Origin: Sphingomonas sp. LY29
GTDB taxonomy: Bacteria; Pseudomonadota; Alphaproteobacteria; Sphingomonadales; Sphingomonadaceae
Length of the DNA stretch: 64,000 nt
Direction: 5' to 3'
Assembly: GCF_035593985.1 (NCBI RefSeq)
Contig: NZ_CP141587.1
Location: forward strand, 1,858,001-1,922,000
This document shows, piece by piece, positions 8,325-15,507 of the stretch. The notes under the pieces were generated by a model, which did no database searches, was not told the origin of the DNA, and saw only the letters and a list, made by a program, of their open reading frames with translations. A program made the translations under genes and the position numbers. Within the stretch, counting starts at the first letter, position 1; each line of letters begins with the position of its first letter.

Positions 8325-8687
8325 TTGCCGCTTTCGACCCATTGCGGACAGTCGCCGCAATGCGATAACTATTGCGGTAAGTGGAGGCCGCTCGAAGTGC
8401 ATCGACAAGCTCGAACTAAAGTAGGTCAGAAGTCGATAGTGGGGCCAGTCGTCAAGCCGTGGAGTTCAGCCGACAGATTACGGCTGCGCTTACTCGGTAA
8501 GCCTTGGTTATGTGCTCGATTTCCCCGCCTGTGTGAGTGGATGAGGGAAGGGGTGCGTCTCCATCGGTGCTGCGAAATCAATGACTGCTGGAATGAACCA
8601 ACGTGCACGTGGGCGGAGCAGAAAGTTTGTGCTCGTCACTATGCCGAAATAGCCAAGATTGCGGCCGCCGACCGGTCATCCGCTTAG
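8325..8687 (+). CDS. Possible Cys-rich small protein, unknown function
   Basis: The open frame has 120 codons starting at TTG; an in-frame ATG at 8541 would give 48 residues. The C-terminal part holds clustered Cys and His (HRCCEINDCWNEPTC then VCARHY), suggesting a small zinc-binding fold, and the N-terminus also has a CxxxxxCxxxC pattern. Its TAG overlaps the stop codon of the converging recombinase gene, a pattern repeated elsewhere in the window and weak support for a real gene. If it is not translated, 8252-8683 is a 430-bp gap containing only the ATTGCGG repeats. Confidence 0.38.
   Translation: MPLSTHCGQSPQCDNYCGKWRPLEVHRQARTKVGQKSIVGPVVKPWSSADRLRLRLLGKPWLCARFPRLCEWMREGVRLHRCCEINDCWNEPTCTWAEQKVCARHYAEIAKIAAADRSSA
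8340..8377. repeat. Three ATTGCGG words, one inverted pair
   Basis: CATTGCGG (8340-8347) and CCGCAATG (8355-8362) form a perfect inverted repeat with a 7-nt spacer. A third ATTGCGG copy lies at 8371-8377. The cluster is upstream of the Excalibur gene and inside the doubtful Cys-rich frame. It could bind the ParB-like protein or the serine recombinase; this is inference only. Confidence 0.4.
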
Positions 8688-9403
8688 GGCGCCTTATCGC
8701 TCCCCGCATATGAATCTGAGGACACGCCCGCCGCTTCAACGCGCGCCAGTAGATTTTTGACAGACGTGGCGTGCCATGTGGCTCCGCGAGGCGTCCGCAT
8801 CCGACGCTCATTCAAGCCAGCCGCGAGTTCCCGGAGCGACGAACGCCCTTCCGCTTGGAGGTCCTTAATAACGTCGGCAAGGTCAGCGGCGTGGCGGTCT
8901 GCGTTCGCCCTTATCGCGTGTATCGCAGCGCCGTTGCCTTTTCCCGCACGCCTGATAGCCGCCGCCCCGTTTGGATTGCCTAGCTTCGTCCCCCGGGCCT
9001 TCGCGGCTTTTAGGGCAACTGAGGTCCGTTCTGAAATGGCTTTGCGTTCGGCCTCCGCTACCACGGCCAAAATGCCAATGGTCATGTCGTTAACGTTCGG
9101 CTGGTCAGCCGCCACCAATTTGGCGCCGCTGTCGCGTAAAGCGAGGAGGAAAGCGGCATTACGGGAAAGACGGTCTAACTTGGCAACGACCAGGGTAGCA
9201 CCCGTCACCTTGGCATGACGGAGGGCTTGGATCAGCTTGGGTCTATCGTTTCGCCTTCCGCTCTCAATCTCCACGTACTCGCCCAAAACCTCGCATGAAC
9301 GACCACTACAAAATTCGGAGATGGACTGTCGCTGTGCTTCTAAGCCTAGGCCCGAACGACCTTGGGTGACCGTCGAGACGCGAAAGTAGGTGACCACCCG
9401 CAT
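8684..9403 (-). CDS. Serine recombinase (resolvase family)
   Basis: The protein has 239 residues from the ATG for MRVVTYFRVST, preceded by an AGAGGA Shine-Dalgarno; the frame extends to 9424 without support. The N-terminal resolvase catalytic domain has the nucleophile Ser at residue 10 in YFRVST and the Arg pair in AKLDRLSRN near 65-73, then the long helix AEAERKAISERT. The C-terminal region (SLRELAAGLNERRM) looks like the DNA-binding start of a recombinase domain. It may act as a resolvase or invertase for this element. It is the second recombinase class in the island. Confidence 0.88.
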   Translation of the reverse strand: MRVVTYFRVSTVTQGRSGLGLEAQRQSISEFCSGRSCEVLGEYVEIESGRRNDRPKLIQALRHAKVTGATLVVAKLDRLSRNAAFLLALRDSGAKLVAADQPNVNDMTIGILAVVAEAERKAISERTSVALKAAKARGTKLGNPNGAAAIRRAGKGNGAAIHAIRANADRHAADLADVIKDLQAEGRSSLRELAAGLNERRMRTPRGATWHATSVKNLLARVEAAGVSSDSYAGSDKAP

Positions 9404-9601
9404 AGATACGTTCCTCTGTATCAAACCCCGTAACGTTGGTTACGCCATCTTATCCGCATGGCAACCATTCTTTAGTGCCTTCCCATCCCTGTGTTCGATG
9501 GAGATCCGAGGGGTGCCGATTGCCACGGCGTGTCCGGCTAGGTATCGCGAGCCAAGCAGATGATGGGAGATGCTGCATAAGATGGTTAAGGCAGCGCGAG
9601 C

Positions 9602-10444
9602 ATGAGCCTCAATTTTGAACTTCGGCGAGAGCACCACGCTATTGGTGAGTTCACCGCATCATTGAATTTTTTCCAGCCGATTAGCGCTCCGACTTTTGCG
9701 GTGGTGACTTCCGCACTCAAGGAGGTCGCTCAAGGCCTGAACTTGCCCGCCTCGGTTCCGGTACCATCGTTTCAGTTTACGGTCGAAATGCAGGGATCGC
9801 CCGGCGTCGTGCCGCCGCAGATTCAGTCAAACGGCGTCGGCTTTCAGCGTTTTTCGCCGGAAGGCGAGATTGCCGAATTTCTCTCGTGCAGTCCTAGTGC
9901 AATCACGTACGTGCTTCGCGACTACACCGTCTGGGAGGAAGTCGGAGCCAAGGTCGTCGAGATATTCAGCCGTCTCGCTGCTAGTTATGTGAAGGAAGTT
10001 CCGGCAATCGAGTCCGTGCGAGTTCAGTATCAGAATGAATTTCGCTCCCTGATAGGTTCGCCGCTAAGCGCTGCCGAACTGTTTCGTGCGGACAACGGCT
10101 GGGTCGCTCCCATCGCTTGCCAAAGCATGGAAGCATGGCATTCCCATGTTGGCGTTTATATCCCGCACAGTGAGATTGAGCGGCGACTAGTCAACGTAAA
10201 TTGCGACATATCGCCTCTCCAGTTTCCGGGTGAGGGAGTGCCACGGACCTTAGCAAAAGTGCTTGTGTTCTGCGGATGCTTCTTCAATGTTCCTGGTAAG
10301 CAACCATTGATATTGAGCGGTGAGGAACTGGTATCAACGCTCCGAACCAAGTTCGACGAGGCGCATGACCTTGAGAAGTTAGTCCTTGGCGAAGTGATTT
10401 CGGATCCCTACTTGAGGGCCATTGGAGCTTTGCATGCCGAGTAG
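9602..10444 (+). CDS. TIGR04255-like protein, cargo gene A
   Basis: The protein has 280 residues. The region around 78-147 has the layout I associate with TIGR04255 proteins: a GxGFxRFS strand, a YVLRDYTVWEEV segment, a helix, then IESVRVQYQNEF. The family's biochemical function is unknown. It is the first gene of a tight operon with overlapping genes B and C and is divergent from the serine recombinase across a 198-bp gap that should hold both promoters. There is no signal peptide or membrane segment, so it is likely cytoplasmic. Family assignment is by pattern recognition only. Confidence 0.65.
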   Translation: MSLNFELRREHHAIGEFTASLNFFQPISAPTFAVVTSALKEVAQGLNLPASVPVPSFQFTVEMQGSPGVVPPQIQSNGVGFQRFSPEGEIAEFLSCSPSAITYVLRDYTVWEEVGAKVVEIFSRLAASYVKEVPAIESVRVQYQNEFRSLIGSPLSAAELFRADNGWVAPIACQSMEAWHSHVGVYIPHSEIERRLVNVNCDISPLQFPGEGVPRTLAKVLVFCGCFFNVPGKQPLILSGEELVSTLRTKFDEAHDLEKLVLGEVISDPYLRAIGALHAE

Positions 10445-10994
10445 CGTGAAATCCTTGGGTGAGAACATTGCTGAAACGGACCGCGCGAGCAAAGTTGAAG
10501 CAGGCCCCTCTTGGTCTTATGCGTTCGGTCGCGCCTTACAGACGTGTGACTTCACCAAAATAAGTCCGAATGCCGCCTATACGAATGGGACTTTTGCAGT
10601 GGTGCGAGCCGCTCCGAAGGTGGCGGAGATAAATCGGCAGGTCGAACGTCTCAGGCATGCCAAAGAATTTGCCGAGGCGTCGGGTCTCCCCTGTGATTTT
10701 GACGGCCTCGTTTCATCAATCCAGCTGTTACAGCATCTAGTCAGCGGTCCCGTTCCGGTGCCGGTTGCTTCGTGGGATGCTGACGGTGGACCTTCTCTCT
10801 TTATCTCCGAGGAAGGCTTCTACGGAGACCTGGAAATAAACGGCAAGGTCATCGAATACCTGCTCAAGATTGAGGGCGGGCAAGGCTCGCGCGAAATCTA
10901 CGACAGCGAGGAAATTGAAGAAGGCCGCATTCCCCCACGCCTTCTGACGCATCTCTTCGCTAAATTCGCGAAATCGAATGCCTACATGCCTTGA
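10434..10994 (+). CDS. Hypothetical protein, cargo gene B
   Basis: The protein has 186 residues. The ATG at 10434 is chosen over a TTG at 10422 because GGAG (10424-10427) lies 6 nt upstream. It overlaps gene A by 11 nt, implying translational coupling. A Pro/Val segment (PVPVPVASWDADGG, near residues 106-119) leads into alternating hydrophobic strands to about residue 146, then an acidic helix (SEEIEEGRIPP). It has no catalytic motif, signal peptide or membrane helix. The name is unknown; it looks like a small beta-rich partner protein. Confidence 0.7.
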   Translation: MPSSVKSLGENIAETDRASKVEAGPSWSYAFGRALQTCDFTKISPNAAYTNGTFAVVRAAPKVAEINRQVERLRHAKEFAEASGLPCDFDGLVSSIQLLQHLVSGPVPVPVASWDADGGPSLFISEEGFYGDLEINGKVIEYLLKIEGGQGSREIYDSEEIEEGRIPPRLLTHLFAKFAKSNAYMP

Positions 10995-11565
10995 GCTGAT
11001 CTGGCACAGCGGGTTGGAAGGACCACCGCTGCAGATTGCACTAGACCAGCATCACCCGAACTTCGGTTGCGAACTGGATTGTTGCAGTCCCCACTCGCCA
11101 GGTCCCGTGAACGATAACGAGGACGTCGCCTTCCTGCTTATCAATCCATTGCATTTTGACGAACAGCGAAACGTAGTGGTTCCAAGCGCCTTCCAAGAGC
11201 TGACAAACCGCGATCTTTCGGTTCTGCGCTTATCGTATGCAACACAACAAGAGGCGCGAGACACCAAGAACGAATTGGTGGAGCGAGGTGAAGGCCGAAT
11301 TCCACCCCAATTGCGACTTGTGGAAGAGGTCTGCATCGCGTCGGTTTCTGAGCTGCGCGCCAGCGTTGGGCCGCAAGGACGGCTCATCGGCGTTTTCGAT
11401 ACAGCTCTGCCTAGCAAGCCCAGTCATGCCTCGCTTTTCACGAATGCCGCTGCCCTTGACGACAGACGCTTGCGAAAGCTCGTGCGTCAACGGGTTCATG
11501 ACGTGATGACGAAGCGACGCGAACGCTTCAGCGAATTAGTCGACCGTCTACCTTCGTCGGAGTGA
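10978..11565 (+). CDS. Hypothetical protein, cargo gene C
   Basis: The protein has 195 residues with an ATG start overlapping gene B by 17 nt. The N-terminus holds several Cys and His (LDQHHPNFGCELDCC, near residues 22-36), which could bind metal. A central segment, DVAFLLINPLHF and then VVPSAFQEL, leads to DLSVLRLS near residue 85. The C-terminus is a basic helix (VRQRVHDVMTKRRERF). It is not recognised. Its position in a three-gene overlapping unit with a TIGR04255-like gene suggests the three products work together. Confidence 0.68.
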   Translation: MPTCLELIWHSGLEGPPLQIALDQHHPNFGCELDCCSPHSPGPVNDNEDVAFLLINPLHFDEQRNVVVPSAFQELTNRDLSVLRLSYATQQEARDTKNELVERGEGRIPPQLRLVEEVCIASVSELRASVGPQGRLIGVFDTALPSKPSHASLFTNAAALDDRRLRKLVRQRVHDVMTKRRERFSELVDRLPSSE

Positions 11566-11790
11566 AGGCGGCGTGAGAAGGGTCCCTTATCTGCAAGCGG
11601 ACCGAACAGCGCCGAGCGGACCTATTTCAAAAAAAGGGGTAAAGCTCGCAAAGCGCTGTTGTTAGTTGGCTCATCATGGGCTGACAAAAGGCCAAGAATG
11701 TCACAAGCTACAAATTAGCGCTACAATTGGTCGTCCGGGCGTGGTGCAAAAGCATTCATTTTTGGCCATTTTTCCTTAATCGGTTTCCAT
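11566..11790. other. Right-end non-coding segment of the element
   Basis: This roughly 225-bp AT-richer stretch lies between cargo gene C and the attR core and holds the right copy of the 20-bp repeat. No ORF or convincing intrinsic terminator is visible. It probably forms the right arm of the attachment site. Confidence 0.6.
11707..11726 (+). repeat. Right copy of 20-bp candidate integrase arm site
   Basis: GCTACAAATTAGCGCTACAA ends exactly 64 nt before the attR core and matches the left copy at 18 of 20 positions, in the same orientation. In the excised circle the two copies would flank the core at equal distances. Confidence 0.6.
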
Positions 11791-11808
11791 TCCTCTCCTG
11801 GGCACCAT
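11791..11808 (+). repeat. attR core (18-bp direct repeat)
   Basis: TCCTCTCCTGGGCACCAT is identical to the tRNA-Leu 3' end at 5085-5102. It marks the right boundary of the element. The next gene (DCC family) ends just outside it at 11816 and is not interrupted. Confidence 0.9.
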
Positions 11809-11815
11809 TTCCGGG

Positions 11816-12280
11816 TCATGGCGGGTCAGGATCCTGATCGCGCCGCCGCTCGACGAACCCGTCACAGCATACGCGATCGGTAGCGCTCGGGTGCGACCCA
11901 GCACGTCGTTCGCTTGCGAACACGCGATAGCGGTTGCGGGCGATCAGCCGATACAGCGGATCACGCACCGCGGCCGGGACGATCCGCAGCAGCGACACCA
12001 GTCGCCAAGGGTAGCCCAAGCCTTCGTAGATGCTCAGCACGGCGTCACTGTCTTTGCGAACGATCGCCCCGTCGACCACCAGGATGCTGGTCGGGTCGGA
12101 CGGGTCGAGCCCATGCGCCCGAAAAAGCGAGGCGCCGACATCCCCCTGCATAGACGCCAGGCGGAAGCATTCCTGCCGGTCGTGCGTCAGGACGAATTGC
12201 GCGTTGGCCGAGCAAAGCACGCATTCGGCATCGAAGAGGATGATGGGTCCCGAACCGGGTAAAGGTCGATCTACGCTCAC
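11816..12280 (-). CDS. DCC-family thiol-disulfide oxidoreductase (DUF393)
   Basis: The protein has 154 residues and a GTG start. The N-terminal signature ILFDAECVLCSANAQF (near residues 13-28) has the DxxCxxC thioredoxin-like motif that defines DCC proteins. The helical RDPLYRLIARNRYRVF segment near residues 107-122 is typical of the family. The last ~25 residues are charged and atypical. The family is predicted to be redox-active; substrates are unknown. It is the first chromosomal gene to the right of the island and reads towards it. Confidence 0.85.
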   Translation of the reverse strand: MSVDRPLPGSGPIILFDAECVLCSANAQFVLTHDRQECFRLASMQGDVGASLFRAHGLDPSDPTSILVVDGAIVRKDSDAVLSIYEGLGYPWRLVSLLRIVPAAVRDPLYRLIARNRYRVFASERRAGSHPSATDRVCCDGFVERRRDQDPDPP

Positions 12281-12414
12281 GACGTTGATCTACCCGCCCG
12301 ACAGGCAGTCTGTCACGCTTTGGCGTGGCGCGGCCGAATGCGTTTTGTGCCACAGCGATTTCGTCTTTCCGACGACTATTCGCCCTGTTACGAATCGCGA
12401 AACGGGGGGTAAAC

Positions 12415-12822
12415 ATGGTCCAGTATTTCACGGCAACGCTGCCGCATTTTCTTGCGTATTTCGGGGCTGCGATCCTTCTCGCCGTCGCCTTCATCACGCT
12501 TTACGTGATGATCACGCCTCACCGCGAGCTTGCGCTCATCCGCGACGGCAATTCGGCGGCGGCCACGCAGTTGGTCGGCACCTTCCTCGGCTTCGCCATT
12601 CCGGTGGCCATGGTGATCGGCCATTCGGTCAACATTCCCGACATGCTGTTATGGGGCGCGGTCGCCGCGATCGTGCAACTGGTCGTCTTCTTCATCATCT
12701 CGCGCCTTCTTTTCAAAGGCATCGAGCAGCGCATCACCGACAATTGCTCGGCATCGGGCATCTTCATCGGGGGGATCGGCCTCGGCATCGGCATTCTCCA
12801 AGCCGCGTGCATGGTTCCCTGA
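12415..12822 (+). CDS. DUF350 (YjfL-like) membrane protein
   Basis: The protein has 135 residues from the ATG for MVQYFTATLP. It has four predicted membrane segments (about residues 10-30, 45-65, 75-95, 110-130), with TPHRELALIRDGNSAAATQL between the first two, a loop characteristic of DUF350. It heads an operon with a small lipoprotein, an ATP-grasp enzyme and a K+ channel. The same association occurs around E. coli yjfL, yjfM and yjfC. Molecular function is unknown. Confidence 0.88.
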   Translation: MVQYFTATLPHFLAYFGAAILLAVAFITLYVMITPHRELALIRDGNSAAATQLVGTFLGFAIPVAMVIGHSVNIPDMLLWGAVAAIVQLVVFFIISRLLFKGIEQRITDNCSASGIFIGGIGLGIGILQAACMVP

Positions 12823-12846
12823 TCGGCCGGTGCGAGGAGTTTCGCG

Positions 12847-13245
12847 ATGAAGAAGCAATTATTCATGACCTCCGCGATGGCGGCCACGTTGATGGCGACA
12901 AGCGGCTGTTCGTCCAACGACGGCTGGGACGACCAGGAAGTCTATGCGGCGACGGATACCGCGGTCTGCGTCGATGGGAACGGGTCGCGCATCGATGACG
13001 ATCTGTGCAATGACAACAGTTACCGGGGCGGCTCCGGCGCTTATTGGTATTTCCTCGGCCGCAATTCGGCCGTGCCTTACTATGGCGATTCGATCCACGA
13101 CCGTCGTTTCGTCGGCTCGCGGTCGAGGCGGCCGGGGGCGAGCTATGCGCTGGCGCCTATGTCGACCAAGATGACCCGCTCGCAGGCCGTTTCACGCGGC
13201 GGATTTGGGTCGAGGTCGCGCAGCTTCGGCAGCGGCCGCTCCTAA
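12847..13245 (+). CDS. DUF1190-like (YjfM-type) small lipoprotein
   Basis: The protein has 132 residues. A signal peptide with lipobox ATSGCSS (Cys near residue 21) predicts a lipoprotein. The mature part has CVDGNGSRIDDDLCND, then YWYFLGRNSAVPYYGD, and ends in a Ser/Arg/Gly-rich tail. GCGAGGAG precedes the ATG. It lies between the DUF350 gene and the glutathionylspermidine-synthase-like gene, matching the conserved neighbourhood. The DUF1190 assignment rests on gene context and the Cys/Tyr pattern. Confidence 0.72.
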   Translation: MKKQLFMTSAMAATLMATSGCSSNDGWDDQEVYAATDTAVCVDGNGSRIDDDLCNDNSYRGGSGAYWYFLGRNSAVPYYGDSIHDRRFVGSRSRRPGASYALAPMSTKMTRSQAVSRGGFGSRSRSFGSGRS

Positions 13246-13252
13246 CCGCGCC

Positions 13253-14398
13253 ATGCAACGTCATTCGATCACGCCGCGCCGCGACTGGAAAGCCGCGGTC
13301 GAGGAGCAGGGCCTCATCTGGCATTCGGATGGCGACAAGCCCTATTGGGACGAGAGCGCCTATTACACCTTCACCCTGGCCGAGATCGAGAAGATCGAGG
13401 CGGCCACCGAGGAACTGCACGGCATGTTCCTGAAGGCCGCCGAACGGGTCGTCGCCACGCCCGAGCTGATGACGCTGTTCGGCATTCCCGCTTACTGCCA
13501 TCGCGCGATTCAGCAGGCGTGGCACAGCGATGCGCCCGCGCTCGATTACGGCCGCTTCGACTTCGGTTATGACGGCGAGGGCGACCCCAAGCTGTTCGAG
13601 TTCAACTGCGACACGCCGACCTCGATGCTGGAGGCCGGGGTGGTCCAGTGGACGTGGAAGGAAGAACTCTTTCCCGACAACGACCAGTTCACCAGCCTGC
13701 ACGAGAAGCTGATCGCGCGCTGGTCCGAGCTTCGCCCAGCGCTCCTTGGCGATCGCGTGTGGTTCACGCACGTCGCCGACCCGTCGCACGAAGACACGAT
13801 CACCACGACCTACATGCGCGATCTCGCGGCGCAGGCCGGGCTGGAGACGCACGCCGTGGTCATCGACGACATCGGCGTCGATGCCGCCGGCCGCTTCGTC
13901 GACAATGAGGATCGCCTGATCAGTGCGATCTTCAAGCTTTATCCGTGGGAATGGCTGATGGCCGAGGCCTATGGCCCGAATATCGTCGACCAGAGCGCAC
14001 AGACGCTCTGGATCGAGCCGATCTGGAAGATGGTGTGCAGCAACAAGGCGATCCTGGGCGTGCTGTGGGACATGTTCCCCGACCACCCTAACCTGCTGGC
14101 GGCGTCCGACCGGGTCGAACGGGTCGGCAGCAACCATGTCGCCAAGCCATTCCTCGCGCGCGAGGGTGCGAACATCGACGTCGTCCGGGACGGGCAGCGC
14201 GTCGCGACGAGCGGCGGCGACTATCTCGATGGCCAGATCATGTTCCAGCAGCTCTATCCCCTGAAGGACTTCGGCAACGGCTATCCGGTCATCGGCAGCT
14301 GGGTCGTTGCCGGCGAGGCCGCCGGAATGGGAATTCGCGAGGACGGCCTCATCACGGGCAACCAGGCCCGCTTCATTCCCCACATCATCGAAGGCTGA
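13253..14398 (+). CDS. Glutathionylspermidine synthase-like ATP-grasp protein (YjfC-like)
   Basis: The protein has 381 residues starting at ATG 13253; the frame is open to 13205 but that part overlaps the previous gene. Signatures of the GSP synthase C-terminal-like ATP-grasp family are visible: KLFEFNCDTPTSMLEAG near residues 112-128, WIEPIWKMVCSNKAIL near 252-267, and KPFLAREGANI near 299-309 for nucleotide and metal binding. The N-terminal amidase of true GspS is absent. A ligase activity on an amine or peptide is expected; the substrate is unknown. It is followed 2 nt later by the K+ channel gene. Confidence 0.88.
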   Translation: MQRHSITPRRDWKAAVEEQGLIWHSDGDKPYWDESAYYTFTLAEIEKIEAATEELHGMFLKAAERVVATPELMTLFGIPAYCHRAIQQAWHSDAPALDYGRFDFGYDGEGDPKLFEFNCDTPTSMLEAGVVQWTWKEELFPDNDQFTSLHEKLIARWSELRPALLGDRVWFTHVADPSHEDTITTTYMRDLAAQAGLETHAVVIDDIGVDAAGRFVDNEDRLISAIFKLYPWEWLMAEAYGPNIVDQSAQTLWIEPIWKMVCSNKAILGVLWDMFPDHPNLLAASDRVERVGSNHVAKPFLAREGANIDVVRDGQRVATSGGDYLDGQIMFQQLYPLKDFGNGYPVIGSWVVAGEAAGMGIREDGLITGNQARFIPHIIEG

Positions 14399-14400
14399 CG

Positions 14401-14802
14401 ATGAACAAGATCCGTGCCGCGACCGACACCTTCAAGGAATTGGTCTTCATCTACGTGGCGTTGCTGGTGGGCGCATCGCTGATCTTCATGATCGCCGAAG
14501 GCCATTCTTTCGCTGACAGCCTCTATTGGGCGGGCACGACGGCGACCTCGACGGGCTATGGCGACATCAGCCCGAAAACCAACCTTGGCCGCGGGGTGGC
14601 AGTCATCCTCATGCACTTGTCGATCTTCGTGATCGCGCCGATGATCGTCGTCCGCCTGATCGACCGGCTGAACGAGAACCGCGATGCGTTCACTCACGAG
14701 GAGCAATTGCTGATCCTGGAAGGCATCCAGAAGATCGACGATCGCCTTGCGCGACTGGAAGGGTCGGCAAAGGCTGACGAGCGACACACCCCGGCTCGCT
14801 AA
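14401..14802 (+). CDS. Two-TM potassium channel protein
   Basis: The protein has 133 residues. Two membrane helices (about 12-33 and 62-87) flank a pore loop with the selectivity filter TATSTGYGDISP near residues 43-54. The cytoplasmic tail is a charged helix and has no RCK domain. As in KcsA-like channels it should form a tetramer conducting K+. It is the last gene of the DUF350 operon, 2 nt after the ATP-grasp gene, suggesting the operon responds to ionic or membrane stress. Confidence 0.9.
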   Translation: MNKIRAATDTFKELVFIYVALLVGASLIFMIAEGHSFADSLYWAGTTATSTGYGDISPKTNLGRGVAVILMHLSIFVIAPMIVVRLIDRLNENRDAFTHEEQLLILEGIQKIDDRLARLEGSAKADERHTPAR

Positions 14803-14838
14803 CATCGGGCGTCGGCGAACAAGGTAGGCAGCATACGA

Positions 14839-14868
14839 AAAGAGGCCGGCGCGGGCGCCGACCTCTTT
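14839..14868. terminator. Bidirectional intrinsic terminator
   Basis: AAAGAGG (14839-14845) and CCTCTTT (14862-14868) enclose a GC stem with one mismatch. T-runs follow on both strands. It lies between the converging K+ channel and glycine-zipper genes. Confidence 0.8.
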
Positions 14869-14884
14869 CCTTCAGTCGCTCAGC

Positions 14885-15412
14885 TTAATTGCAGCGAACG
14901 CTGCCGCGGGCGATTTCGCGGCCCAGCAGGGCACCGGCGGCGCCGCCGATGACGGTGCTGACCGTGGCCGAACCGCCGGTATCGATGCGGTTGCCGATCA
15001 GCGCGCCGATCCCGGCACCGATGATCAGGCCGGTCGTCCCGTCGCTGCGGCGGCAATAATATTGCCCGTTCTGGCCGCGATAGATGCGGTCGTTCCGCGT
15101 CAGGCGACGGTCGGCATAGTAGCGGCCATCACGATAATAGCGGTCGGCATAGTAGCGATTATAGCCGGGCTCGTAGCGGTTATAGTCGTAGCGGTTGTAC
15201 TGGCGCCAGTCGCGGGCCGAGGCCCGGCGAAGCTCGCGGCGGCACTCGCGCAGTTCGCTGCGATATTCGGCGCGGCTGTTGGTCCGCCGAAGCTCGCGGT
15301 TACACTCGCGCAGTTCGCGGTTGTAATTGGCGTTCTGGGCGTGCGCGGGGGCCGCAAAGGCAACGGGCGTCAGCACCGACGCAGCGGCGGTGGCAAGAAT
15401 CAGCGGTTTCAT
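14885..15412 (-). CDS. Glycine-zipper 2TM-like surface protein
   Basis: The protein has 175 residues. The ATG is preceded by GGAG, and a signal peptide ends near AHAQ. The middle region has charged repeats related to RELRECRRELRR (about residues 30-70) and a Tyr/Arg/Asp-rich tract. The C-terminus has the glycine-zipper hairpin LIIGAGIGALIGNRI and VIGGAAGALLGREIA, as in Rickettsia 17-kDa-like outer membrane proteins. Likely an envelope protein; role unknown. Confidence 0.8.
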   Translation of the reverse strand: MKPLILATAAASVLTPVAFAAPAHAQNANYNRELRECNRELRRTNSRAEYRSELRECRRELRRASARDWRQYNRYDYNRYEPGYNRYYADRYYRDGRYYADRRLTRNDRIYRGQNGQYYCRRSDGTTGLIIGAGIGALIGNRIDTGGSATVSTVIGGAAGALLGREIARGSVRCN

Positions 15413-15455
15413 GGGGGTACTCCTTCGTCCGTCCCAAACATCGGGATCGTGAAGG

Positions 15456-15480
15456 AAAAACGCCGGGCGCTCGCGCCCGG
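15456..15480 (-). terminator. Intrinsic terminator of the PilZ gene
   Basis: CCGGGCGC (15463-15470) and GCGCCCGG (15473-15480) form a perfect 8-bp stem. On the minus strand it is followed by CGTTTTT. It lies 28 bp downstream of the PilZ stop codon. Confidence 0.75.
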
Positions 15481-15507
15481 TTGCGTGAACTGAAAACAAC
15501 AATCCGT

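Larger units (their letters stand above)
5085..11808. mobile_element. tRNA-Leu-integrated genomic element (6.7 kb)
   Basis: The element is bounded by an 18-bp perfect direct repeat (TCCTCTCCTGGGCACCAT) at 5085-5102 and 11791-11808. The left copy is the 3' end of tRNA-Leu, so the tRNA is regenerated intact. Just inside the left end is a plus-strand tyrosine integrase, the usual arrangement for tRNA-targeted islands. The contents are integrase, ParB-like, Excalibur, Cys-rich ORF, serine recombinase and a three-gene cargo. Base composition and codon use are visibly less GC-biased than in the flanks. No conjugation, capsid or replication genes are seen, so it is probably a satellite-like or non-autonomous integrative element. 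Confidence 0.88.

Noticed and set aside
11816..12280. DCC-family gene truncated by the island
   Set aside because: Its stop codon lies outside the attR core and the frame is complete; only its C-terminal tail is atypical.
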